32,471 bases of DNA from Methanoregula sp. UBA247 (GTDB lineage: Archaea; Halobacteriota; Methanomicrobia; Methanomicrobiales; Methanospirillaceae), in the NCBI GenBank assembly GCA_002495055.1, contig DADR01000040.1, positions 13,234 to 45,704 of the forward strand, written 5' to 3'. Both the position numbers and the translations under genes were made by a program. Below, piece after piece: positions 24,001 through 31,275 of the stretch (the stretch's first letter is position 1; every line of letters begins with the position of its first letter). The notes beneath the pieces are model-generated. The model had not been told where the DNA came from, searched no databases, and saw only the letters and a program-made list of their open reading frames with translations.

Positions 24001-24090
24001 GAGGCGACGGATGCGGCGATCGATAAGCTGGTGTACGAGTTATACGGGCTGACGGATGAGGAGATTGCAATTGTTGAGGGCACAGAGTAA
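21013..24090 (+). CDS. Type IIG restriction-modification enzyme (Eco57I-like, endonuclease and methyltransferase in one chain)
   Basis: The protein has ~1025 residues. The N-terminal nuclease is PD-(D/E)xK type: D84 in FDYTFRIGG and E98-x-K100 in FILEAKKP. The N6-adenine methyltransferase has SAM motif I DPACGSGSF (~406-414), GVDIDQQAVEVTKLSLLL (motif II/III) and catalytic N601-PPY. The target-recognition region follows (~630-940), then a C-terminal helix (DLNKKLQDARLEQERTMLSRQI) that ends like other Eco57I-type proteins. It cuts at a distance from its site and methylates one strand. Starts at 20965 (TTG), 21013 or 21031 are all in frame; none has a well-spaced ribosome-binding site. From ~22850 to ~23850 the DNA turns AT-rich, then returns to higher GC. 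The HEPN-like gene begins at its stop codon. Confidence 0.93.
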   Translation: MKSSRRMPAPPPIQALIDRYEVHRMAYLRDEANYNEAKVRKDFIEPFFRALNWDIDNNKGFSEAYREVMLEEPIRIRERTQFFDYTFRIGGIRKFILEAKKPAVSIRDNSDAALQLRWYAWNAKLPLSILTNFEEFAVYDCTRKPATNDAASVARIEYFTYKDFPAKWEWIASVFSQDSILKGSFDRYAAETKGKKGTASVDDDILAEIESWRDALARNLANRTSFNVDEINAVVQRTIDRILFLRICEDRGIEVYGALQKLTEGDHVYPRLCEIFRYADEKYNSGLFHFQKEAEISEPPDTISLGATIDDKVLKGIIKRLYYPESPYLFSVIQPAILGHVYEQFLGKVIRLTEGRQAKVEYKPEVKKAGGVFYTPQYIVEYIVKHTVGELLKDKTPREIAKLRIIDPACGSGSFLIGAFQFLLDRHRDWYIENLVPVYIDKKESILDPAVLALLPEPTPRGKKKLAQIELPIYRAGTSGDATRTRSDWRLTTAEKKRILLNNIFGVDIDQQAVEVTKLSLLLKVLEEENEENIEKQLKLFAERALPSLHQNIKCGNSLIGWDIVTPEMPPDEVKRINPFDWSKEFEPVIASGGFDVVIGNPPYVRMESFKEIKDYLKAKYSVYSGRADLYAYFIEKGFALLKKNGMFGIIVANKWIRANYGESVRELLRTKKIDHLIDFRDLEIFKGATTYPCIIIFSNVDSLASVSFTNVTTLDFSSLDHFVESNSIDIERLQLAGPNWILHPKRHQEIIDKVWSKSIPLGEYIGQEIFRGVVTGLNSAFIISEKEREAILNSDPKSEIFIKPMLAGKDIKRYTISHEKRFLIFTYHGAEVPPYSGIIQHLKPYKDELERRATEQKWFELQQPQYAFLDFFNKPKIVYPEICSRPNFSFDDKGYFMNNKCFGIPKADLFFLGLLNSQLMMFFFEIFIPRLRGDFFMPGSSMLVKLPIRTINFSDPLDKVRHDHMVALVTLMLDLNKKLQDARLEQERTMLSRQIEATDAAIDKLVYELYGLTDEEIAIVEGTE

Positions 24091-24938
24091 TGACCGAAAA
24101 CTCGGTCAGAATTGAATATGAAAAAAATATACCAAACATTCGATTATTTCTTGATTTTTTACAGGTAATTGAACCTCCAATTCCGGATTCTTTCCGATGG
24201 TCGATGTCAATTAAAGACAAAACATACAAAATGCAAATTGCATATGAAGATGTTTTACGACAGATTCCAATCTGGCAAGCCGATAATGAGGAAATGAAGG
24301 AGAAGGGATATGGAAGCACAAAAGAAGGGGTTATACTCGCATTGAGATATGAAACTTTTTTGAATTCAATCTATTCCCTGTGCGAAAGTCTTGCCTGCCT
24401 TGTTGCAGCTATTTACTTGAAAGAAAATCTCTCTCCTCATTTTAGTAAACAAAAAAAAGCATTTCTCGCACAAAAAAGGCTTGTCGATACTGAATATGCT
24501 TCAATTCTCGATTCTTTAACATGGTATGATGAAGTGAATGCTATACGAGGTGAAGCCACCCATTTTTTATCTGGATTTACAACAATTTCAAAAGATGGAG
24601 AACCAGGCTATTTTAATGAACCCAAGGGAGACAGACAAAGAACCCCGCAAAAAATTTCATTGGGCAGTGTCGAAAAACATATTCAGGAAATTTTTCGGCA
24701 GGTAGACATTTTTTTATTACGTTTCGGTGATCATTTCATTCAAAAAATTGATCCCAATAAACGGATGCCGAATATGTGCATGCTCGATGGTAAAGGATAT
24801 GTGGGATTCCGGGAACGATCGATAAACGAAATTATCAATCAAAGGCCCGGGATTTGCCATACTCCATTATACCAATGCCCTGTGCGACAGTCTTGTGAAG
24901 CGTTTCGAGATACTCCTCAAAACAAAGAAACTGGATAA
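24090..24938 (+). CDS. HEPN-like protein coupled to the Type IIG enzyme
   Basis: This 282-residue protein is helical from ~80 to ~165 (GVILALRYETFLNSIYSLCESLACLVAAIYL). It has R153-GEAT-H158 in VNAIRGEATHFLSG, the R-x4-H signature of HEPN ribonucleases on a helix. A small Cys cluster ends the protein (CHTPLYQCPVRQSCEAF). Its ATG shares one base with the TAA of the restriction-modification gene (TAATG), so translation is coupled. The DNA is clearly more AT-rich than the 5' half of the upstream gene. Possible roles are an RNase back-up effector or a modulator; neither is shown. Low similarity to any family I can name makes HEPN a motif-based call. Confidence 0.6.
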   Translation: MTENSVRIEYEKNIPNIRLFLDFLQVIEPPIPDSFRWSMSIKDKTYKMQIAYEDVLRQIPIWQADNEEMKEKGYGSTKEGVILALRYETFLNSIYSLCESLACLVAAIYLKENLSPHFSKQKKAFLAQKRLVDTEYASILDSLTWYDEVNAIRGEATHFLSGFTTISKDGEPGYFNEPKGDRQRTPQKISLGSVEKHIQEIFRQVDIFLLRFGDHFIQKIDPNKRMPNMCMLDGKGYVGFRERSINEIINQRPGICHTPLYQCPVRQSCEAFRDTPQNKETG

Positions 24939-25092
24939 GTCAACAGATTATTCCTCAACAAAATAGTCATGTATGATCACAGATTTCTGCTTTATTCTGC
25001 ATTACGATAAAGGGAATATTCTAACTATATAATTCTCAGTGCTTTTGTGCGAAAGCATCGTTGGGAGACCTCCAAATTTTCCTTTGAAATTA

Positions 25093-26313
25093 TCAGAATA
25101 AAATTTTTTGTTGCAATCCCTTGAATATCTGAATTCTGAGTTGATCGCGATATTGTTGGAATGAAGATTCAGGAATGAAGTCGTCCTTATTTTCTCCTTG
25201 TGATATCATATTATCAAACTCCTTTTGAAGTCGACGATTGATAAAATCAGGGGCCACTTCCTGAATAATATTGATATTGCTTTGCGCCAATATCGCAAAT
25301 TCTTCAACATCTATCTCCTCGTCTATTCTTTCAAGAATTTTCGTATATGCTTTTTCAAGAAAGAATTTCTTATAAGCCTTATAGAGATCATTTTTATACC
25401 CGGTTTCGAGGTAACTCTCGGTTATTGTAAACCGCTGATCTGAATCATAACTCTGGTTCAAAACTAACTGGATAGGCATTGGGTTGTGGGACCGCTGCAT
25501 TTCACTCCATAAATCCCGAAGCATTGTGTCCTTAAGTGCTCGGCTAAGAAGATCCAATGCGGATATTCTTGGATCTACGAATAATTTTATTTTATCGCGA
25601 AGGTTGGAATTGTCTATTGACATGAAAAATTTTGAGAATGTAGTTTCTTGAATAATAATCGAGTCTATCTGCCTCGGAAATAAAGAGATCTTTGTAAATA
25701 TCTTTTCTTCATGCCTCTGGAGGAAGAATTGGAAAATTGCCAGTACGATTGTAAACGCGGTTATGAAGGAAATCAGATATGATGCATTCTGAATAGTAAC
25801 CCAGTTAAAAATGTAAAAAATACCCCAGACAATTAACCAGATGAGAAAAATCGGAAAAAGATCATAACTTGTATTGAAAAAAAGTTGTTTAAAGAAGACA
25901 ACAATGTATTTCAACGTTTTTTTAGCTGAGGAAAATGTAAGATATTTCCGGATAACCCCTGATATTTTTCGGATTGTTTCAATAACTCTTCGTCGATAAA
26001 TAATTGTGAAAAATCCAATAATAAGGTGATACCCAAAACGAAATGGAAAGGATACAATTCTAAAGATTCGGTGGCTGATGTCGCGAAAATTGTTGATTGC
26101 ATAAAAAAGTAAATCGGTCTTGATAACGCAAAAAGAAACAAAAAATGCGAGTATTGCTATTTCATTATTATGGAGTCCGATTCTTTCAAACAATACGTAG
26201 AGCAAAACAAATGCAAGCAAAAACCCAAATAATTCCATAAACCGAATGATTGAAAGTGATGTATTTTTTGATTTTTCTTGTTCGATTTTGTTCATTCGCG
26301 GAATTCTAGACAA
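25093..26313 (-). CDS. Multi-pass membrane protein of the GHKL operon
   Basis: The predicted protein has 406 residues. Hydrophobic segments lie at ~25-45, ~50-72, ~88-106, ~150-170 and ~176-200 (four to five TM helices). A soluble C-terminal half of ~200 residues follows (ALDLLSRALKDTMLRDLWSEM, SYLETGYKNDLYKAYKKFFLEKAYTKILERIDEEIDVEEF). Positive patches (IIYRRRVIETIRKISG) lie between TM groups. The TTG at 26313 is preceded by AAAAGGAGTG at good distance, better than the ATG at 26295. It lies 72 bp downstream of the GHKL gene and is the last gene of the operon. In defence systems a membrane protein at this position is often the effector, but no known effector domain is recognised. Confidence 0.7.
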   Translation of the reverse strand: MSRIPRMNKIEQEKSKNTSLSIIRFMELFGFLLAFVLLYVLFERIGLHNNEIAILAFFVSFCVIKTDLLFYAINNFRDISHRIFRIVSFPFRFGYHLIIGFFTIIYRRRVIETIRKISGVIRKYLTFSSAKKTLKYIVVFFKQLFFNTSYDLFPIFLIWLIVWGIFYIFNWVTIQNASYLISFITAFTIVLAIFQFFLQRHEEKIFTKISLFPRQIDSIIIQETTFSKFFMSIDNSNLRDKIKLFVDPRISALDLLSRALKDTMLRDLWSEMQRSHNPMPIQLVLNQSYDSDQRFTITESYLETGYKNDLYKAYKKFFLEKAYTKILERIDEEIDVEEFAILAQSNINIIQEVAPDFINRRLQKEFDNMISQGENKDDFIPESSFQQYRDQLRIQIFKGLQQKILF

Positions 26314-26385
26314 TTAAATCACTCCTTTTCCGGTCCACCCTCGCACTGCCTCGATTTTACCAAATACACTACGTGGTCTTTCCCA

Positions 26386-28725
26386 TCATTCTCCATGGGT
26401 TTCTCCGATCTCTAAATCCCCAAGCTCGGATATCATCGGAAGGAGGAATGGACCAATTGCCCTGGTTGTAGATTTTATTTTTGAGTAAACATCCTCCGTC
26501 TCCTCGTCAGATCCATTTTCGGGTTTTGTTTTATCATAATTTAAGAGAGCCAAGCCGATTAAGACGAAGCCATATTTAAACCGACTATCTAGTAATTTGA
26601 AGTCCAAACTGGTGTTTTTCTTTTCGGTAAGTAAAAATTTGTTATCCATATTCACAAAAAAATCATAATCGTCCTCACCATTATTGATCACTTCCAAAGC
26701 TGATTCTTCATCGAATGTATGTTCGTGCCATTTATCCTGATAGACTTCGATAACCTCGGGTATTGCCAATTTCGATGCCTTTTTGGATCCATCCCCGTTT
26801 TTTTCTGAAGGAGGTTTTCTTCGGGTTCCCGAAGATAAATTGACTTGTTCCTGAACTGGGGGTGTGGCTTTTACAAAAAAATTTCCACTAAATGAATCGA
26901 TACCACGATTATCAAAAATTTCCCAGTCAAATTTAATCAGATCGCCAACTTTCGATCCTATTGGAAGATTAATAGTGAGATTCGCAATTCCATTCCATAA
27001 ATTCAGGTGATAGTTTTCAATTTCATTGTCAAGAACGGAAAGTACAAAATCTCCAGGATCGTTGCGACGATCGAAATAATCATTCTCCACATCAGTTTTG
27101 AATTGAACTCTGAATTTTCTGTTAATTGGGCAAAGTTTTGGATCATTCATTGAATATTCTTCAACTAAGTTGAAAAATGTTGGAAATTTTTTCCCTCGAT
27201 ACCGGTCAACAGGTCTTGAATCAACTAGATTGAATGGGCTTGGTAAGCGTACGCCTTCGATAAATAATTTTGATAATGATGGGGATTTTTTAAAAATTTT
27301 GTTGATAACATCTGCAAGCGGTTTATCATCCTGGATTTTGTTTTGAATAGCTTCTCGTTTCCGTCTCTCTTTTAACATCCGGAGACCGGGATGATTTTTC
27401 ACTAAATCTTCTAATTGTAATTCTATCTCACTTTTTAAGTTCCCGGATCTTAACCGATCCCTGCTGTTCATGAATAAGTCTTCTCGGGATCTCCCGTCAA
27501 ATTCAGTACAGTCAAGGATTATCAGAATAGAATTTGCAAGATATCCCATCCCAACATTATTTCGAGAGAAAAATGATTTTGATAATGCTCCATGGGTCTG
27601 TCCATTAATGGTGAAAATTATCCCTTCGTCATTTTTAAATGTGGTTTCCTTATCCTTTTTAAAAACGTAAATTGACGCTTTCATGCGTTGGCCACTAGCG
27701 GTTAAGGTACTGGAAGGGGGATTTTTAAACTCCTCTTCGAGACTTATCCGTCTATCCTCTTCTAATCTTACCATCAAACCTGATAGCGTGACCTCTCTCG
27801 ATTCATCGGTATAATCCCGTCTTTCATAAAATCGAATAGGAAAAGCAACTTCAGGCATCAGGAGCGATAACCGATAAAATAAACTTAACCGGATATGTTT
27901 TTTCAGACCCGTCATCTGATATTCGTATAATTTGATGAATGTTCCATAGTGCAGGTTATTTTTATACGATACTGTTCCTTCACCGGGTAATATTGGAATT
28001 CCATCTGACATAAATGATAAAATTTTATTCGAAGGAGCCAAATACCGATAAACCGAGCTTTTCACTCCTTTTGAAGGATCTTCACGTCTAACTATAGTGA
28101 AGCCCCATTGCTCCTTTGAATCGTCAGTTTCGTATTTCGCAACTTCGGGGTGTCTTCGAGAAATTATCAACTGAAGATTGTTTTTTCCACAAAACTGAAA
28201 GACTCCGGTCCCGCCCATGTTGAATTTTCCTTGGACAAATGGGATTCGTAATTTGTTTGATTTCCCAATGGAAAGGAGCGTCTCTTTCATCTTGTTCGGG
28301 GTTTGCCCCTCTCCCTTATCAATAATCGAATAACAAGGATTGCTCTTTGCCCCCGTTGCGACAAAGAAGATTTTATCTGCAAGTTCTGTTCGTGCATTTG
28401 CAGAAATATTGGTTAATTTTCCTTCAGGAATTTTGAAAAATTTCTCTAACGCTTCAGAGATGCTTTGTGGACTTTTCTCTCCCGCAGGATCAATGTGTCT
28501 GCTCAAGCATTCCGCCATGAGAACCGCATCGACAGAGTTGATGAGTTTTTCGACAATTGCTGCCTCTGGGCGACTCTGTTGATTTCCTATTGTTGCAAAA
28601 TTATTCTCATTGTCCCCGAAATTTTTCCAAACATCCGGATTATCCCAATATCCTTCCTTTTTTAAGAGGGCAATGACCTCTTCTTCAGATTCGGCTTTTG
28701 CCAGTTTTACGCATAATACCTTCAT
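26386..28725 (-). CDS. Large GHKL (MutL/MORC-type) ATPase
   Basis: The predicted protein has 779 residues. The Bergerat ATP-binding fold is intact: N-box E59-KLINSVDA (E for catalysis, N for Mg), G1 motif D136-KGEGQTP, SIGKSNK (~152-158), and G2 motif GKFNMGGTGVFQF (~166-178). A second half of the ATPase module (~230-440) has GTFIKLYEYQMTG and SREDLFMNSRDRLRSG. Residues ~460-620 include a beta-rich domain. A polar linker (~625-660, PVQEQVNLSSGTRRKPPSEK) precedes a C-terminal domain. MORC/MutL-like GHKL ATPases are known in prokaryotic defence loci as clamps that act on DNA; the specific system is not one I recognise. ATGA overlap with the upstream gene shows coupled translation. Confidence 0.85.
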   Translation of the reverse strand: MKVLCVKLAKAESEEEVIALLKKEGYWDNPDVWKNFGDNENNFATIGNQQSRPEAAIVEKLINSVDAVLMAECLSRHIDPAGEKSPQSISEALEKFFKIPEGKLTNISANARTELADKIFFVATGAKSNPCYSIIDKGEGQTPNKMKETLLSIGKSNKLRIPFVQGKFNMGGTGVFQFCGKNNLQLIISRRHPEVAKYETDDSKEQWGFTIVRREDPSKGVKSSVYRYLAPSNKILSFMSDGIPILPGEGTVSYKNNLHYGTFIKLYEYQMTGLKKHIRLSLFYRLSLLMPEVAFPIRFYERRDYTDESREVTLSGLMVRLEEDRRISLEEEFKNPPSSTLTASGQRMKASIYVFKKDKETTFKNDEGIIFTINGQTHGALSKSFFSRNNVGMGYLANSILIILDCTEFDGRSREDLFMNSRDRLRSGNLKSEIELQLEDLVKNHPGLRMLKERRKREAIQNKIQDDKPLADVINKIFKKSPSLSKLFIEGVRLPSPFNLVDSRPVDRYRGKKFPTFFNLVEEYSMNDPKLCPINRKFRVQFKTDVENDYFDRRNDPGDFVLSVLDNEIENYHLNLWNGIANLTINLPIGSKVGDLIKFDWEIFDNRGIDSFSGNFFVKATPPVQEQVNLSSGTRRKPPSEKNGDGSKKASKLAIPEVIEVYQDKWHEHTFDEESALEVINNGEDDYDFFVNMDNKFLLTEKKNTSLDFKLLDSRFKYGFVLIGLALLNYDKTKPENGSDEETEDVYSKIKSTTRAIGPFLLPMISELGDLEIGETHGE

Positions 28726-29735
28726 GTGTTAACCACCACCGATTTGCCGAAATCTGTCACAACATAATTCGCATTTATGCCGATTTTTTTCCGAGAGATG
28801 AAGCCTAAATCAAGCATTCTTGCTAGCATGCCCGTTCGGTAGGTATTAGCCATTTTTTCAGTCCACTTTGAATCCAGTGTAGCCATTTTTTTATTCAAAG
28901 AATCCGGTGTGTTGAGGCCGCTTTCTATCCATTGAATAACCGTCTTCATTCCTTGCCATTCGGTGGGAATATTGCTTTTAATATGATCGATCAAGAACTG
29001 CCGTTCATCCTGGCTGAACAAAGATCCAGATGAGGGATTCTCATCAATAATCGGATTTTTCAGTTTTGCAAATTCCAGGCCGAATCGGGAAAGTGCGATT
29101 TCGTTATTTTCAATCACAACAAAGCCCAAATCGGAAAGTGCCCCGACAGAATTTCCTTGGGAATCAACATATCCTATGAAGTGGTGAATGAATCTTGAGT
29201 GAGATTTTTCTTCATCGTCCGGAAGACCTGCAGAAAATGTTTCGCCCCATTTTCTATTGGATTTCAGATCACTTTCAATTAAAATTGCCTTCATCTTTGA
29301 GGCTTCTTTTGCACAGTTATTCTGAAAATCGACTAATTTTACTGGGGCAGAATTGTTTTTTATTTGCATCAAAGCCAGATGTCTAAGGGCAAATTTTAAT
29401 GTGAAAAATTTATTGTATTGACCCCAGATGTAGTTATTTTTCATAGGTTTTTTCAATGAAACGGGATTGATCTTATTAAAGTTAAGAGGGTTATTTAAGA
29501 TCTCGATTGGTGTGGTTTGTTCTTTGTCTTTCTTTGTTGCCGATGATTTTCTTTCAATTACTTTTGGTGGGCTATCGGTTGATTTCTTACTTACGTTAAA
29601 GTCGAGATTCTGTTCTTTCTCGATTGCAATTTGATTTTCAAGCGCGATAAGAATAAAATTTTGAAGAGAATAACTTTTTTTAACCTCATTAATTCTATTA
29701 AATACATCCTCGCTCACATCAACCAAGATTTTCAT
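28722..29735 (-). CDS. Regulator-like protein heading the GHKL operon
   Basis: The predicted protein has 337 residues. It opens MKILVDVSEDVFNRINEVKK, a beta strand plus helix that resembles a ribbon-helix-helix DNA-binding start. A Lys/Ser-rich linker (~45-80) follows, then a helical central domain (NNYIWGQYNKFFTLKFALRHLALMQ, ~98-123). The C-terminal region looks winged-helix-like (ALSDLGFVVIENNEIALSRFGLEFAKL; SRKKIGINANYVVTDFGKSVV). It may bind DNA as repressor or as the recognition module of the system. A perfect palindrome lies ~50 bp upstream of the ATG. The stop overlaps the GHKL start (ATGA). The family is not recognised. Confidence 0.65.
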   Translation of the reverse strand: MKILVDVSEDVFNRINEVKKSYSLQNFILIALENQIAIEKEQNLDFNVSKKSTDSPPKVIERKSSATKKDKEQTTPIEILNNPLNFNKINPVSLKKPMKNNYIWGQYNKFFTLKFALRHLALMQIKNNSAPVKLVDFQNNCAKEASKMKAILIESDLKSNRKWGETFSAGLPDDEEKSHSRFIHHFIGYVDSQGNSVGALSDLGFVVIENNEIALSRFGLEFAKLKNPIIDENPSSGSLFSQDERQFLIDHIKSNIPTEWQGMKTVIQWIESGLNTPDSLNKKMATLDSKWTEKMANTYRTGMLARMLDLGFISRKKIGINANYVVTDFGKSVVVNT

Positions 29736-30066
29736 AACTAACCCTATTGTTAAGAAACTATTTAATATTTTCCTTGAAATTTTAAATAACCCTTAGGGTT
29801 ATTATAGATTTTTAATTTCTTTAGTCCATTCCTGCGGAGTTTAATATTTACAATAATAAAACTAAAGAAAAAATTCAGAGTTATCTTCTTTACAAAAAGA
29901 TTATGCAAATAAATCTACGTTTACTTTCAAGATTAAATCCTGTCTAAGTATCCATATCGTATACGTACAGAAAAAGTTGCATTTTAAGTAAATTACAGTT
30001 TATTAAAAACCGAGATTATAAGGTAGGTAAACCAATAGTATACCCATACGAGGATTGAGGTGTGCC
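29736..30066. other. AT-rich divergent promoter region
   Basis: This is ~330 bp between the GHKL operon (leftward) and the Fic gene (rightward). It holds the 29785-29803 palindrome and TATA-like strings on both strands (CTATAATAA on minus near 29800-29808; GATTATAAGG on plus near 30014-30023). No gene is visible. Confidence 0.5.
29785..29803. promoter_or_regulatory. Perfect palindrome, likely operator of the GHKL operon
   Basis: AATAACCCTTAGGGTTATT has 9 bp arms around one central base. On the minus strand it directly follows a TATA-like CTATAATAA. A further half-site (AACCCTA) lies near 29743-29751, next to the ATG at 29735. The first gene of the operon has a ribbon-helix-helix-like start, so autoregulation is a reasonable inference. 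Confidence 0.5.
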
Positions 30067-31209
30067 ATGGGAAGAAAAGCCGGTGAGTTTGTTAAGCAGC
30101 CTGGAGGTTATGAAGCATTTATTCCCTATCCATTAGCGCCAGACATCATGTATGACGCTGAACTGCGATTGCTACTCTCAAAAGCTGATGCTGCATTGGC
30201 CCGGCTGGATGGCGTCACAGAAGTCCTACCGAACCCGGACATATTTGTGGCGATGTATGTTAAAAAGGAAGCATTACTAAGTGCCCAGATCGAAGGGACA
30301 CAAGTCTCCCTCCAAGGTGTGCTGGAATTTGAAGCCAATCTAAAACCGAAAGAAAATATTGCTGATATCAGGGAAGTTATCAATTACATCAAGGCAATGC
30401 ATTACGGCATAGACAGGCTGCAAAAAACTGATCTGAACCTGGATTTAATCAATGAGTCCCATAAAATGCTTATTGCAGGAACACGAGGATCCGATAAAAA
30501 GCCCGGTAAATACAAAGACCGACAAAATTTTCTCGGAACACCGGGGTGCACAATTCTTGAAGCAGCATTCGTTCCACCTCCCCCGGAAAAAATCGAAGGT
30601 CTCATGCAGGATCTTGAAAAATTCATCGGACAAGTTGATTCCTTGCCAGTGCTCATAAAAACTGCATTGATTCATGCCCAGTTTGAAACAATCCATCCAT
30701 ATCTTGACGGTAATGGAAGAATGGGGAGACTTTTAATCACCTATTATCTCTACTGGACAAAATCGCTCTCGCGTCCTTTATTGTACCTGAGTTTCTACCT
30801 CAAGAAATTCAAGCCTGAGTATGCTGAAAACCTAAATAAAATCCGGTATAGGGATGAATGGGAAACCTGGTTGAAATTTTTCTTAAAGGGTGTTATCGAG
30901 GTTTCGGAGAATGCAATCCAGTCAGCCCGCGAGATCATTGCGCTCAAAGATAATTCAATCAAGAAACTGATGGAACATAAAGTTGGAGGGACGAACGCTA
31001 TTAAACTACTGGATATGTTATTTGACAATCCCACAGTCTCAATACGGGAAGTTGCAGACACTTTGAAAATTAGTGGAGTGGCAGCAAATAAATTAGTGAA
31101 AAGAATGGTTGAAATTGGAATATTGGCAGAAATTACCGGTAAGGAACGGTATCAGACCTTTGCTTTCGTTGATTTCATTAAAATAATCGAGAAAGGAACC
31201 CGAACCTAA
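30067..31209 (+). CDS. Fic-family AMP-transferase with C-terminal winged helix
   Basis: This ~380-residue protein modifies target proteins by AMPylation. Residues 72-77 (SAQIEG) are the inhibitory (S/T)xxxE(G/N) helix of class II Fic proteins. The catalytic motif H210-PYLDGNGRMG-R221 is complete (Tyr replaces the usual Phe). The flap region around GCTILEAAFVPPPPEKI is also typical. Residues ~305-375 (LLDMLFDNPTVSIREVADTLKISGVAANKLVKRMVEIGILAEITGKERYQTF) form a winged helix, as in SoFic-like proteins. I chose the ATG at 30067 with GAGGTG 4 nt upstream; a TTG at 30055 lies before it. It may be a toxin-like or regulatory enzyme near the defence genes; its target is unknown. Confidence 0.92.
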   Translation: MGRKAGEFVKQPGGYEAFIPYPLAPDIMYDAELRLLLSKADAALARLDGVTEVLPNPDIFVAMYVKKEALLSAQIEGTQVSLQGVLEFEANLKPKENIADIREVINYIKAMHYGIDRLQKTDLNLDLINESHKMLIAGTRGSDKKPGKYKDRQNFLGTPGCTILEAAFVPPPPEKIEGLMQDLEKFIGQVDSLPVLIKTALIHAQFETIHPYLDGNGRMGRLLITYYLYWTKSLSRPLLYLSFYLKKFKPEYAENLNKIRYRDEWETWLKFFLKGVIEVSENAIQSAREIIALKDNSIKKLMEHKVGGTNAIKLLDMLFDNPTVSIREVADTLKISGVAANKLVKRMVEIGILAEITGKERYQTFAFVDFIKIIEKGTRT

Positions 31210-31229
31210 TCATTTCTAAAAATTGGAAA

Positions 31230-31249
31230 AATGAAATTATTTTTTCATT
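31230..31249. terminator. Bidirectional hairpin between convergent genes
   Basis: AATGAAA (31230-31236) pairs with TTTCATT (31243-31249), with T-rich and A-rich flanks on either side. It lies between the stop codons of the Fic gene and the convergent minus-strand gene. Confidence 0.5.
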
Positions 31250-31275
31250 AGCCTCATAAAATGATGGCGGGACCG

